From an uncultured Clostridia bacterium (GTDB lineage: Bacteria > Bacillota > Clostridia > TANB77 > CAG-508), in the NCBI GenBank assembly GCA_934130085.1, contig CAKOXK010000005.1, forward strand, positions 31,346 to 95,345: a stretch of 64,000 bases of DNA. Direction: 5' to 3'. Shown here piece by piece: positions 37,373 to 46,966 of this stretch. The first letter of the stretch is position 1, and every line of letters starts with the position of its first letter. The notes under the pieces are model-generated. The model saw only the letters and a list, made by a program, of their open reading frames with translations. It was not told the DNA's origin and made no database searches. Both the position numbers and the translations under genes were made by a program.

Positions 37373-39403
37373 TTATTGTTCTTGCTCAAAAAAGTATTCG
37401 TTTATTCTATTAATCAATTCTTGTTTTGCTTCTTCAAGTGTCATGTTTTCAACTTGCGCTCCGGCTAAGGTTATGTGTCCGCCTCCGCCTAGCTTTTCAA
37501 GAATTATTTGAACATTTATTTCGCCTATTGATCTTCCGCTTATATAAATTACATCATTCATTTTAGCTAATACAAATGATGCTGTAATTCCTCCTATTGT
37601 TAGCAATTCATCTGCTGCTTTTGCCGCTATAATATTTCCGTTTTCATCGTCTTTATCATATACTGATATTGCTATGTTATCGTTCATTATTTCTGATTTT
37701 GAAACTATATCAGAAATTGTTTGATATGTTTTTAAGTCACTTTGGAACCATTTCTTTACTTTTATTATGTCCACACCGCATCTACGTAAATATGCTGCCG
37801 CTTCAAAAGTTCTAACACCTGTTTTGAATGTGAATTCTTTTGTATCTAGCATTATTCCAGCATACAATGCTTCCATTTCAATGCTCTTAAGTTCTACTTT
37901 TACTTGTGAGTATTCAAGTATCTCTGTAACAAGTTCTGAAGCTGATGAAGCATATACTTCATGGAATGTTAGTATCGCGTTTTCTATATAATCTGTACTT
38001 CTTCTATGATGATCTACAACAACTATTCTGCTAGCCTTTTCAAGAAGCTCTGGAGCTTCTACATAGTTCTTTTTATTTGTATCTACTACTATTAATAAAG
38101 AATTCTCTTTTACGTAATTTTTGGCTTCTTCTCTTGTTATAAAAGCATCATTATATTCATCAGATTTCTTAGCTTCTGTTAAAAATTTATCAATTCCAAT
38201 TCCTGTTGTATCATTTATAATCTTTGCATCTTTTCCAATTGTTTTTGCTAAGCGGTATAATCCTAGACTCGATCCAATTGAATCCATATCTCCATGAGCG
38301 TGCCCCATTAAAATTACATTGTCCGCTTCTTTAATAAACTCTGTTAATGCATGAGAACACATTCTTGCCTTGACTTTTGTTCTCTTCTCAACCTCTTGGC
38401 TTCTTCCTCCAAAAAATTCATATTTACCATTAAGTTTTACAATAGCTTGATCTCCTCCACGTCCAAGAGCTATATCTATTACAGCCCTTGCGGAATCAAC
38501 CTTTTCATTATTTGACTTGCCATCATTTGAAAATGCGATACTTAATGTTATTTGAAGCATATCTTGCATTTCAGGCATTTCAAGATTCTTAACCTCATCA
38601 AGTATACTCATTTTATATTTGCAAATTTCTTTTAAGTTTTTGTAGTTAATTACACAGTAAAATCTATCTCTATCAGCTTTAATAATAACTCCATCATATT
38701 TTTGAGCCCAGTCATAAATATGTTTTTCAACTTGAGCTATTAAAATAGGTCTTTCCTCTGTAGAAACCCTTTGATTAAGCTCCTCGTAATTATCAATCAT
38801 AATTATACCAAAGCATAAATCATTATCCTCAAGAGTTTTTAAAGCTTTATTCTTTTCTGTATTGTCAATAAAATAAAGAATAGTAGTGTAATCTTGCTCT
38901 CTTTTATAGATATTTTTATGTGATTTTACATAAGAGCCAAGAATTTGATAATTTTTATTTTGTATAATAGTTTCTGTATTAATATTACCTTTATCTTTTT
39001 TATCAGACTTATCAATTGAAGCTTTAATCTTATTTAATAATTCGTTTAGAGAACTATTAATATCATTTTGCTCCTCAAACTCACTAACAAACTTCTCACT
39101 TTTCCATATCATGTTACCATTTGTCTCAACTATAGCAAGTGGAAATGGCGAATTAATTAAAGTAGTCTTAGCTGTTGTATTAACATTAATAGTTAAATCT
39201 TTCAATTGCTCTGATAGCTCAGCTTTTCTCTTTTTATTAGACCAAATTGTATACCATAAAAGTAGACTATATAAAATAATTGCTATTGGTATTAACTTAA
39301 CTTCAAGTATGCAAATTGTAATTAATAAAATCGCTATAATAATCAGATATATTTTTGTTTTTGATACTAAAGCATCTGATTTTAACATATTACCATTCGG
39401 CAT
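37373..39403 (-). CDS. gdpP: c-di-AMP phosphodiesterase, GdpP-like
   Basis: A 676-residue membrane enzyme that hydrolyses cyclic di-AMP. Two TM helices (about 15-55), a PAS-like region (about 85-165), a degenerate GGDEF domain (about 190-310) and DHH/DHHA1 domains (about 335-665) follow the known order. The DHH motifs are visible as MGHAHGDMDSIG (here HGD), VVDTNKK and VVDHHRR; the DHHA1 region has GGGGHITLAG. It heads the conserved gdpP-rplI-dnaB cluster, although about 490 bp of repeat DNA now separates it from rplI. Confidence 0.92.
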   Translation of the reverse strand: MPNGNMLKSDALVSKTKIYLIIIAILLITICILEVKLIPIAIILYSLLLWYTIWSNKKRKAELSEQLKDLTINVNTTAKTTLINSPFPLAIVETNGNMIWKSEKFVSEFEEQNDINSSLNELLNKIKASIDKSDKKDKGNINTETIIQNKNYQILGSYVKSHKNIYKREQDYTTILYFIDNTEKNKALKTLEDNDLCFGIIMIDNYEELNQRVSTEERPILIAQVEKHIYDWAQKYDGVIIKADRDRFYCVINYKNLKEICKYKMSILDEVKNLEMPEMQDMLQITLSIAFSNDGKSNNEKVDSARAVIDIALGRGGDQAIVKLNGKYEFFGGRSQEVEKRTKVKARMCSHALTEFIKEADNVILMGHAHGDMDSIGSSLGLYRLAKTIGKDAKIINDTTGIGIDKFLTEAKKSDEYNDAFITREEAKNYVKENSLLIVVDTNKKNYVEAPELLEKASRIVVVDHHRRSTDYIENAILTFHEVYASSASELVTEILEYSQVKVELKSIEMEALYAGIMLDTKEFTFKTGVRTFEAAAYLRRCGVDIIKVKKWFQSDLKTYQTISDIVSKSEIMNDNIAISVYDKDDENGNIIAAKAADELLTIGGITASFVLAKMNDVIYISGRSIGEINVQIILEKLGGGGHITLAGAQVENMTLEEAKQELINRINEYFFEQEQ

Positions 39404-39520
39404 AATTAATTTATTCCTCTTGTTTCTGTATAGCGTATATAGATAACTATACAGGTTATATTTTACATTGTTTTAAAGGTTTTGTCAAATTTACATAATG
39501 CAAATCAATTACTTCCTTTA

Positions 39521-40369
39521 CTATATTAATTCATTTGCATTTTTATTCAAAAAATCTATTAATATTTTAACGATGTCTTTAAATTCAATTTTATCTGCAT
39601 ATTTTGTTTTATCTCTATAACTATTCCAATTTTTATTTATTCTATCATTTTCTATTAAATCATCTAATATTTTTTTATAGTCTTTTAAATAACTTAAAGA
39701 ATCCCTTCGTGTTATTGTGTTTTTTAAGGCTTTTATAAATATATTTGTATCAATTTCATCTTTCAATTTTGTTAAAAAGAAGTATACATCATAATAGTCC
39801 TTCATTCTTGCATTATATTTTCCTCTGCGAAGGATAGTTTCGATTTTTTCTGCTAAAATAGTTTCGATGTTATATGTATCAATATATATCTTCTTATCTT
39901 CAAATATTGATATATATTCATAATTCAATTCCTTTGGAGTTATTTCATCACCTGTTGAAATATCAATTTCCAAAGCTACTTTTAAATTTTCAAGCCTGCC
40001 AACTAAATGATATTTATTACCACCATATTCATCATCTGCTCTAATATCAGAAATATTGATCATTTCAAACTTTACACCATCTCCAATATCTAAAGACAAT
40101 ATTTCATTTAAAACTTGTACCATTTTTTCTTTTGATACATCAATCCCTTTTATAGAGATGTCCATATCTCTAGTACTTCTACTTTTTATTCCCAACATTG
40201 CAGAAAGCAATAATCCACCTTTTAATATGAAATTTCCGCTATACTTAGATACAGAAATCCTCTCTAAAATTCTTTCAAACATAAATCTTTGGTATAATTC
40301 AAGTTGAGTTAGCCCTGACGCTTTTGCTAATTCTTTTGATTTTTCAAATAGTTCATTATAATTAATCAC
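39521..40369 (-). CDS. AbiEii-type nucleotidyltransferase toxin
   Basis: The 282-residue protein carries the nucleotidyltransferase motif KGGLLLSAMLGIKSRSTRDM followed by DISIKG (about residues 49-73), with further charged motifs around EIDIS and the helical half typical of AbiEii/MenT. Such toxins transfer nucleotides, for example to tRNA acceptor ends, and abort growth on phage infection. Its start overlaps the stop of the upstream antitoxin gene, giving translational coupling. Confidence 0.85.
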   Translation of the reverse strand: MINYNELFEKSKELAKASGLTQLELYQRFMFERILERISVSKYSGNFILKGGLLLSAMLGIKSRSTRDMDISIKGIDVSKEKMVQVLNEILSLDIGDGVKFEMINISDIRADDEYGGNKYHLVGRLENLKVALEIDISTGDEITPKELNYEYISIFEDKKIYIDTYNIETILAEKIETILRRGKYNARMKDYYDVYFFLTKLKDEIDTNIFIKALKNTITRRDSLSYLKDYKKILDDLIENDRINKNWNSYRDKTKYADKIEFKDIVKILIDFLNKNANELI

Positions 40370-40947
40370 TAAATTAAAACCTCCATTATATGCTCAAATT
40401 TTTCATGTACATTAAATATTTTAGAATATTCTTCTAATGTACTTAAATCTTTATTTTTTTGTTTAAAGTAATTATTTATTATTTTATTATATAATTCAAA
40501 GTCAACCGAATCCGGACTTCTTAATATATCACATATACAACGTTCAGCATTATATATTTTAATAGGATTGCTATATGGACTTTCTATTTCAATAATTCCT
40601 ATATTAAATTTATCCTTTGCAACGTAGTGAATTTCTAAATCTTCACTTATATTATTATGATTTAAAGTAGTTACATCAATTTTATAAGGTGCTCTATCAC
40701 TTAAATTTAGTAAGTAACATGCTGTATTGTATGAAAATATGATATTAGAAAACTTTTGTTGTAGTATATAAAATTCATCTTCTATTAAGTTATTGTCTAT
40801 ATATAGTCCCCTAGATACTTTTCTAATTATTTTCTTATCAATATAGCTTTGAATAGAAGGTCTAGAAATACCTAATTTTTCAAAATTTCTAGTTCTTATA
40901 TACCCATAATTTTCATTTAAAAATTGTTTTAACCTATTTTCATTCAT
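40369..40947 (-). CDS. AbiEi-type antitoxin and autoregulator
   Basis: The 192-residue protein has an N-terminal winged-helix domain (about 1-60, with ISRPSIQSYIDKKIIRKVSR and GLY) and a C-terminal domain (about 70-190) typical of AbiEi, which binds its own promoter and silences the partner gene. The gene precedes the toxin and overlaps it by one base-sharing stop/start. An inverted repeat straddles its promoter, as expected for AbiEi autorepression. Confidence 0.83.
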   Translation of the reverse strand: MNENRLKQFLNENYGYIRTRNFEKLGISRPSIQSYIDKKIIRKVSRGLYIDNNLIEDEFYILQQKFSNIIFSYNTACYLLNLSDRAPYKIDVTTLNHNNISEDLEIHYVAKDKFNIGIIEIESPYSNPIKIYNAERCICDILRSPDSVDFELYNKIINNYFKQKNKDLSTLEEYSKIFNVHEKFEHIMEVLI

Positions 40948-40962
40948 ATATGTTCACCTTTC

Positions 40963-41008
40963 TTTACAATCGCTCGTTCATTTTACCATATTTACGAGTG
41001 ATTGTAAA
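40963..41008 (-). promoter_or_regulatory. AbiE promoter bracketed by an operator inverted repeat
   Basis: Arms 40963-40977 (TTTACAATCGCTCGT) and 40994-41008 (ACGAGTGATTGTAAA) are complementary at 14 of 15 positions. On the minus strand the outer arm overlaps the -35 TTTACA (41003-41008), the -10 TAAAAT (40980-40985) lies between the arms at 17 bp spacing, and the inner arm follows the start point. This is the placement expected of an autorepressor site. Confidence 0.8.
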
Positions 41009-41107
41009 TATATCCGCTAAATATTATATTATTCTTTCAAATATTTTTGAAATTTATACAAATTGTTTTATATCAGCACTATAATTTTGTATATGTTAAG
41101 TAAATTG

Positions 41108-41151
41108 AATATTATATTGTTTGAAAATGCCGCTAAGAGTCAAGTGAGCGA
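41108..41151. repeat. dispersed palindromic element, truncated copy D
   Basis: Only the left arm and the start of the core remain: GAATATTATATTGTTTGAAA, then ATGCCGCTAAGAG, CAAGTGAGCG. The right arm and second hairpin are missing. The core is closest to copy E. Confidence 0.7.
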
Positions 41152-41189
41152 AGAAATTTGATAAATCTACATTGCTTTGCTTGTAACAT

Positions 41190-41221
41190 AAAAAGAACTT
41201 AAGAAATCTTAAGTCCTTTTT
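41190..41221 (-). terminator. terminator after the YhgE-like gene
   Basis: AAAAAGAACTTAAGA (41190-41204) pairs with TCTTAAGTCCTTTTT (41207-41221) with one mismatch. The minus-strand product ends in a T-run. It lies about 65 bp after the stop. Confidence 0.75.
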
Positions 41222-41286
41222 ATTTGTTTCACATCATTCTTTTATACGATGTACTTTTAATTCTTAGGTTTTAACATTCTTTATTA

Positions 41287-43758
41287 TTAGTCTTCTGCTG
41301 TTTCACTTTTTGATGTGTTGTTTGTTATTTTTTCATTTTCTACTGTTTGATTAACTGCATTTTGACTAACTATGTTAGCCGCATTTTCTATTTTCTCTGC
41401 GTTTGATTGTTTTAAGCTATCAATTATTGTTATGAATGCTACTTCACCTTTATCTTCATTCTCTTTTCCGGCAAATGTATTGTATTCTTCCGCTAAATTC
41501 TTTAATGCTTTTACTCTTCCTTCTAAATCCTTTACATCTGAATTAATGTAATCAGCAATTTTTGTTATTCCCTCATCATTGAATTTTGTCATTCCATTTG
41601 ATAGTGTTTCTGCCCCGTCTGCTAATTTTGTTGCACCATCATTTAATTGTGATAGTCCGTTTTCTAATGTATTAAGTCCATTTTCTAGTTTTGATATTTC
41701 ACTTTGAATTTGGTCTTTGTATTTTGCTATTTCTTCAGATATTACTGTATCAACTTTTCCATCCTTTGCATCTGATATTTGTTTCTCTACTAGGTTCGTT
41801 GCTACTTCTGTTGCTAGTTTTGATGTATACTCTTTTGCTATGCTTGTTGCTGTAATGTTTGCTACCTGGTCAATCTTTGTGTTTAGCTCTTTTGTTAGAC
41901 CTTGCTTATAGTTTGCTAGTATTGCGTTAAGTGTTTTGTCATTTTTAATGTTCGCTATTAGTTTGTTTGATAGTCTTGTTGCAAGTTCTGTTTCATATTT
42001 CTTTATTACTTTTGCATCTGTTGTGCCTAATTTTTGTGCTATTTTTTCTTGCAATTTCTCTGTATAATTTTTTATGTAGCTATCTAGTACACCATCTTGC
42101 TCTAGATCTTTTACTGTGCTGTCTACTACATTTGATGTCATATTTTTAATGTTTGATTGTACAATTCCAATTGCATTGCTTGCTCCTAATGATGCTATTG
42201 ATTCTCCATTTTTAGATACAAATGCTTTTAGTATTTGATTTACTTGGTTTGATTGTACTGCTTGTTGGTATTTTTCTTTGTAAACTTCATTTTGAGATGC
42301 TGCTGCTTTTAAGTTTTCTAGTGTAGATGCTGATGTTACAGGATATGCTGCATCTATTTTTTTATTTATTAATTGTTTGTCTTGTTCTGTTAAGAATTTT
42401 ACTTGACCTTGTGCTACTCCTTGTTGAATTTTATTAATACTACTATTTAATTCTGTTTCTGTTTTATCTGCTACTACATCTTTAACTTCTTTTATAGCTT
42501 CTTCCTTTGCCATGTTTGCAAGTGCTACAAGCTCATTATCTTTTAATATATCTTCAATATCTTTTGTTATTGAGTCTTCTAATACTTTTAATGTATCTTC
42601 ATTATCTTCAAAGAATTTTCTTAGAGTGTTCTCATCTAATTTTGATATTTCACTTTGAATAGCTTGCTTTGTCACATTTACACCTGTTGTTACAACAGAA
42701 TTTTCAATTTCTGTTTTATGATTTTCAACTGAACTTATTGCTTCATTTTTTGCTTCTTGTTCAAGCTCTGGCATCATTTTTTCAAGTTCCTGTTTTACAA
42801 TGTTTCTTATTGCTTCTTCTAATTTTGTTTCATCTTTTAATGATGATAATTGACTGTTGTATGTTCTTCTTTGTGAACTGAATTCTGTGTATGCAAGATT
42901 TGTACCATTTTTTAGTTCATTTGCTCCGTCTTTTAATTGTGATGCTCCGTCTACTAATTGGGTTGACGCACTTTGTAAATCATTTACTTTATCATAAATT
43001 TCGTCTAATTTATCAAATACATTTAGATCTGTCTCATCTAAAACTTTGGCTGTAGCATAAGAAACTATGTTGTTCATTTCAAATGACTTTGCATCCATTT
43101 CAATTGAAAAGCTTTCTGGAATTTTTATATCATTTTCTGATAATGCTAGGCTTTCTTGCATTCCCGGCATACACATTCCAACTACTATTGTTTTGTTTCC
43201 GTTCTCTAGTAATTTTCCATTTTCAACTTTGATGTTTGTGTTTTCTGTATTATCAAATACTGTTCCTGCAACTACTACAAATGGTGTATACATTTTGACG
43301 TATTTTCCATTTACTTTTACTGTGTGGATATCTTTGTTTTTATACTCTATAGTAATCTTAACTTTGCCTGATTTTCCAATTATATCTTTAGCTTCTACTT
43401 CTTTACCGTCTAATTCATATTTTATTGTTGTGTCTATTGGTAATTCTTTTTTTGTTTCTCCTTGATATTGAATATTTTTTCCATTTGCTTGCCATACCAA
43501 TTTGTTTCCTTCTTGGCTAAAAGTTTCATCACCATTAGTATTTTTAATATTCATCAATTCTGATATATCATTTAATAGTTCAGCGTTTTGATCATTTTGT
43601 AATTTTGTACTGACTATTGTTTGATATTCTTTTCCTGAATTATCTAGTTTTGAGTAAACTGTTTCCTCTTTAGTGTTTGCAAAAACTGGCATTGTGTATA
43701 TGCACATTGTTCCAAGTAACACTGTTGATACAATTTTAGTTCCTAACTTTTTATTCAT
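41287..43758 (-). CDS. secreted coiled-coil protein, YhgE-like, partner of the MMPL transporter
   Basis: The 823-residue protein has a signal peptide (about 1-28, ending PVFAN), a beta-rich N-terminal region (about 30-240) and very long helical stretches. Heptad-like repeats of the type LVDGASQLKDGANELKNGT (about 260-285) and LENGLSQLNDGATKLADGAE (about 690-720) match the YhgE/Pip pattern, in which Leu and Gly recur every seven residues. Unlike classical YhgE/Pip proteins, no TM segments follow, so it is probably extracellular. It lies 242 bp after an MMPL transporter gene under the same TetR control and may be its extracytoplasmic partner. Confidence 0.7.
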   Translation of the reverse strand: MNKKLGTKIVSTVLLGTMCIYTMPVFANTKEETVYSKLDNSGKEYQTIVSTKLQNDQNAELLNDISELMNIKNTNGDETFSQEGNKLVWQANGKNIQYQGETKKELPIDTTIKYELDGKEVEAKDIIGKSGKVKITIEYKNKDIHTVKVNGKYVKMYTPFVVVAGTVFDNTENTNIKVENGKLLENGNKTIVVGMCMPGMQESLALSENDIKIPESFSIEMDAKSFEMNNIVSYATAKVLDETDLNVFDKLDEIYDKVNDLQSASTQLVDGASQLKDGANELKNGTNLAYTEFSSQRRTYNSQLSSLKDETKLEEAIRNIVKQELEKMMPELEQEAKNEAISSVENHKTEIENSVVTTGVNVTKQAIQSEISKLDENTLRKFFEDNEDTLKVLEDSITKDIEDILKDNELVALANMAKEEAIKEVKDVVADKTETELNSSINKIQQGVAQGQVKFLTEQDKQLINKKIDAAYPVTSASTLENLKAAASQNEVYKEKYQQAVQSNQVNQILKAFVSKNGESIASLGASNAIGIVQSNIKNMTSNVVDSTVKDLEQDGVLDSYIKNYTEKLQEKIAQKLGTTDAKVIKKYETELATRLSNKLIANIKNDKTLNAILANYKQGLTKELNTKIDQVANITATSIAKEYTSKLATEVATNLVEKQISDAKDGKVDTVISEEIAKYKDQIQSEISKLENGLNTLENGLSQLNDGATKLADGAETLSNGMTKFNDEGITKIADYINSDVKDLEGRVKALKNLAEEYNTFAGKENEDKGEVAFITIIDSLKQSNAEKIENAANIVSQNAVNQTVENEKITNNTSKSETAED

Positions 43759-44000
43759 AATTTTTTTATCGAAACTTAGTTTCGACTCCTTTCTTTTTTT
43801 AATTTAAGTTATGCTGATTAAGTCTTTTTAACATATTTTAAGTTTATTATATTGATTGCAGTATAAGTTAACTGCAATGACTGTAAGGCTTTAATTATTG
43901 TTAGTCATGTTATGCAGTTAACTTAAGTAATTTTAAAGCTTTAGTCAATATTAAGCCATTACATAAATTAACTGTAATAACCACGAGACTTTAATTAATA
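43759..44000. other. intergenic region with a large inverted repeat
   Basis: Arms AAGTTAACTGCA (43865-43876) and TGCAGTTAACTT (43913-43924) are perfect complements and enclose smaller GACT/AGTC arms. Related TTAACTG fragments continue to about 43985. No gene is seen. The structure could pause or terminate transcription between the transporter and the YhgE-like gene. Confidence 0.5.
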
Positions 44001-46070
44001 TTAATTTTTTAATTGTCTCATTCCTGCTGTTGTTTTACATATTAGTTTGTCAAATGTAATTAAGAATGCTGGTAATACTGTGATTACAACAATAAGACTT
44101 ACTATAGCACCTCTTGCCATTAGTGTGCATAGAGAACTAATCATTTGAATTTTAGAGTATACTCCTACGCCAAATGTTGCTCCAAAGAAGCACATTGCAC
44201 TTACTGCAACTGATCCTATTGATGTACCTAGCGCATAATCAATTGATTGATATTTATCAAGTCCTTCTTTTCTTTTTCCGATATATTTTGTTGTTATTAA
44301 TATCGCATAATCAATTGTTGCTCCTAGCTGAATTGTACCTATTACAATTGATGCAATAAATGGTATTGTTGTGTTTGTGTATGCTGGTATACCCATGTTA
44401 ATGAATATTGCAAATTCGATTGCGCACATTAACAATACTGGTAACACTGCTGATTTTAATACGAATATCATTATAATAAATATAACTCCTATTGATACAT
44501 AGTTTACGCTATTAAAATCATGGTCTGCTATTTCAACTAGATCATTCATTAAAGGTCCTTCACCAGCTAGAATTGAATTTTCGTCATACTGCTTTATAAT
44601 TTCATTTACCTCACTTATTTGCTTTGTGAGTTCATCTGTTGCTAATTCATATTCTGAATTTATAATTATTAACTGATATTTGCTTCCAACAAATATATCT
44701 TTAATATCATTTGGTATACTGTCAATTGGAACTGATGTTCCTAATAAATCTGTATAACTTAATGTCCAACTGATACCGTCTAGATTGTCAATTTTATTTA
44801 GCATTTCTTCTACTTTATATTCTGGCATATTTTTATCAACTAATAATAACTCAGCTGTTACTATATTAAAATTATCATGTACGTCATTGTTTGCTGAGAC
44901 ACTTGGTAATGTATCAGGTAATGAAGAATCAAGATTATAATATACCTTTGTATTTCTGTAGCCATATATTGAGAATGGTAAGATTATTAAAAAGGCGATT
45001 ATTATTGCTTTGTAATGTTTTATGTTGAAACTTTTTAAATGTTCGAATTTTGGTAAGATGACCTTGTGTTTTGTTTTTTCTATTAGTTTATCAAATAATA
45101 ATATTGCTGCTGGCAATACTGTGATTACACAGATTAGTCCAAATAAAACACCTTTTGCCATAACTAAGCCTATATCCTTACCAAGTGTTAATTCCATGCT
45201 ACATAATGCCAAAAAGCCTGCTATTGTTGTGGTAGCACTTCCTAAAACTGATGTCATTGTTTTAGCTATTGCTATACTCATTGCTTCATCATTATTTTTT
45301 GATGTTTGTTTTTCTTGTAAGTAACTATGGTATAAGAATATTGCAAAATCCATTGTAACACCAAGTTGTAATACCGCACTTATTGCTTTTGTTATATAAG
45401 AAATTTGGCCTAGCATAACATTCGTTCCCATGTTATATAAAATAGCAATTCCTATATTAAGAAGTAATAATACTGGTGCGAAGTATGAATCAAGTGCAAC
45501 TTCAAGAATTATTAGGCAAAGTAGTGATGCTATTACAACATATATTGTAATTTCTTGATTTGATAAATCACGTGTATCAAGTAATGTTGATGTCATCCCA
45601 CTAACTTTACATTCTTTTGAAACAACCTTTCTAATTTCTGAAACTGCGTTCATTGTTTCATCTGATGAAATTGCATTTTTGAATGTAACTAAAATTACTG
45701 TTTCATCTTTTGAATATACCTTATCTTTAATATCATCAGGTATCATTTCAGTTGGAATACTTGTTCCTAAAACATCTGCAACAGATACAACTTTTTGAAC
45801 AGTATCAACCTCCTTGATTTTGTCTTCAAGTTTAAGTATATCTTTTGAGTCCATCTTGTCGACAACTACTATTGAATACGCACCCATATTAAAATCATCA
45901 GCTAAAATATTCTCGCCCTGAACTGTTTCAATGTCATCAGGCAAATATGCTAGTATATCATAATTAATACGTGTGGCTTTAATTCCAATTATAGATGGAA
46001 TTAATAGTAGTAGTGATATGATTAAAATTGTTTTTTTGTGTTTACATACGAATTGTCCGAATTTTAACAT
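44001..46070 (-). CDS. MMPL/RND-family exporter
   Basis: A 689-residue transporter with the MMPL plan: TM1, an extracytoplasmic domain (about 35-170), five TM helices, then a second TM, a second extracytoplasmic domain (about 380-510) and five more TM helices. The two halves are internally repeated; both extracytoplasmic domains carry a LGTS(I/V)P element. Proteins of this kind export lipids, surfactants or drugs in Gram-positives. It lies next to a divergent TetR gene, whose operators overlap both promoters, so it is probably induced by its substrate. Confidence 0.87.
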   Translation of the reverse strand: MLKFGQFVCKHKKTILIISLLLLIPSIIGIKATRINYDILAYLPDDIETVQGENILADDFNMGAYSIVVVDKMDSKDILKLEDKIKEVDTVQKVVSVADVLGTSIPTEMIPDDIKDKVYSKDETVILVTFKNAISSDETMNAVSEIRKVVSKECKVSGMTSTLLDTRDLSNQEITIYVVIASLLCLIILEVALDSYFAPVLLLLNIGIAILYNMGTNVMLGQISYITKAISAVLQLGVTMDFAIFLYHSYLQEKQTSKNNDEAMSIAIAKTMTSVLGSATTTIAGFLALCSMELTLGKDIGLVMAKGVLFGLICVITVLPAAILLFDKLIEKTKHKVILPKFEHLKSFNIKHYKAIIIAFLIILPFSIYGYRNTKVYYNLDSSLPDTLPSVSANNDVHDNFNIVTAELLLVDKNMPEYKVEEMLNKIDNLDGISWTLSYTDLLGTSVPIDSIPNDIKDIFVGSKYQLIIINSEYELATDELTKQISEVNEIIKQYDENSILAGEGPLMNDLVEIADHDFNSVNYVSIGVIFIIMIFVLKSAVLPVLLMCAIEFAIFINMGIPAYTNTTIPFIASIVIGTIQLGATIDYAILITTKYIGKRKEGLDKYQSIDYALGTSIGSVAVSAMCFFGATFGVGVYSKIQMISSLCTLMARGAIVSLIVVITVLPAFLITFDKLICKTTAGMRQLKN

Positions 46071-46127
46071 TTAAGCTTCCCTCCTAAGTCTCATTAATGA
46101 TCATAATCACATATTAAATTCGTGTTA

Positions 46128-46219
46128 TGACCAATGGTCATTTTTATTATATTGCAAAACTGACTATTAGTCAATAGTTTTTTAAAAATATTGACTGCTA
46201 GTCAGTTGTGTGCTACAAT
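46128..46219. promoter_or_regulatory. divergent promoters with three TetR-type operators
   Basis: Three 13-bp palindromes of the form TGAC(C/T)NNN(A/G)GTCA lie at 46128-46140 (TGACCAATGGTCA), 46161-46173 (TGACTATTAGTCA) and 46192-46204 (TGACTGCTAGTCA), 33 and 31 bp apart. The minus promoter for the exporter is TTGACT (46169-46174), 17 bp, TATAAT (46146-46151). The plus promoter for tetR is TTGACT (46191-46196), 17 bp, TACAAT (46214-46219). Both -35 hexamers lie inside or against an operator, so binding would block both promoters. Confidence 0.87.
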
Positions 46220-46288
46220 TCATAAATATATAAGAAATATTTTTAATATAAAAAATTATTAATTTACGGGGTTTTAAAGGATTAAAAA

Positions 46289-46951
46289 ATGAGAGAAAAT
46301 AATGTTCAAGAATATTTAGAAGATTCTTCATCATTTAACATTGATGAACAAGTTAATAAAGATTCTTCTTTAAAAAATGATAAGAAACAACGTTTACTTG
46401 AGGGTGGATACAAACTTTTTACAGAAAAAGGTATTAAAGCTACATCTATTCAAAATATTGTTGACAAAGCCAATGTAGCAAAAGGTACGTTTTATTTGTA
46501 TTTCAAGGATAAATATGAACTTCGTGATGTTTTAATTACTAAAAAATCACAAAGGCTTTTTAATGATGCAATTAAGAAACTTTCTAAAACCAACATAACC
46601 GACTTTTCAGAACAAATTATTTTTATAATTGATTATGTAATAGATGAACTTACTAAAAACCCAATTCTTTTGAAATTTATTTCTAAAGATTTAGGCTGGG
46701 GTGTATTTAATAAAACAATTATGAATTTGTATTCGCGTAATGCTGATGAAGAAAGCGAAGTATATAAATTATTTTTGAAAGGTGCAAGAGATAATAATAT
46801 AAAACTTGCACACCCTGAGGTTACTCTTTTTATGATTATCGAGCTTGTTAGTAGTACATGTTTTACCTGTATTTTGTATAAGGAACCATTACCTATAAAA
46901 AAATACAAGCCAATATTATATGCAGAAATTCGTAAAATGCTTAATTATTAA
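46289..46951 (+). CDS. TetR/AcrR-family repressor
   Basis: The 220-residue regulator has a polar N-terminal extension of about 30 residues, then the TetR DNA-binding domain (about 33-80) with LLEGGYKLFTEKGIKATSI and VAKGTFYLYFKDKYELRD, and a helical ligand domain. It is divergent from the MMPL exporter, and the three palindromes between them are its likely operators, giving autoregulation and control of the export genes. It is one of few plus-strand genes before 55 kb. Confidence 0.92.
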   Translation: MRENNVQEYLEDSSSFNIDEQVNKDSSLKNDKKQRLLEGGYKLFTEKGIKATSIQNIVDKANVAKGTFYLYFKDKYELRDVLITKKSQRLFNDAIKKLSKTNITDFSEQIIFIIDYVIDELTKNPILLKFISKDLGWGVFNKTIMNLYSRNADEESEVYKLFLKGARDNNIKLAHPEVTLFMIIELVSSTCFTCILYKEPLPIKKYKPILYAEIRKMLNY

Positions 46952-46966
46952 GTATAAAGGATTATA

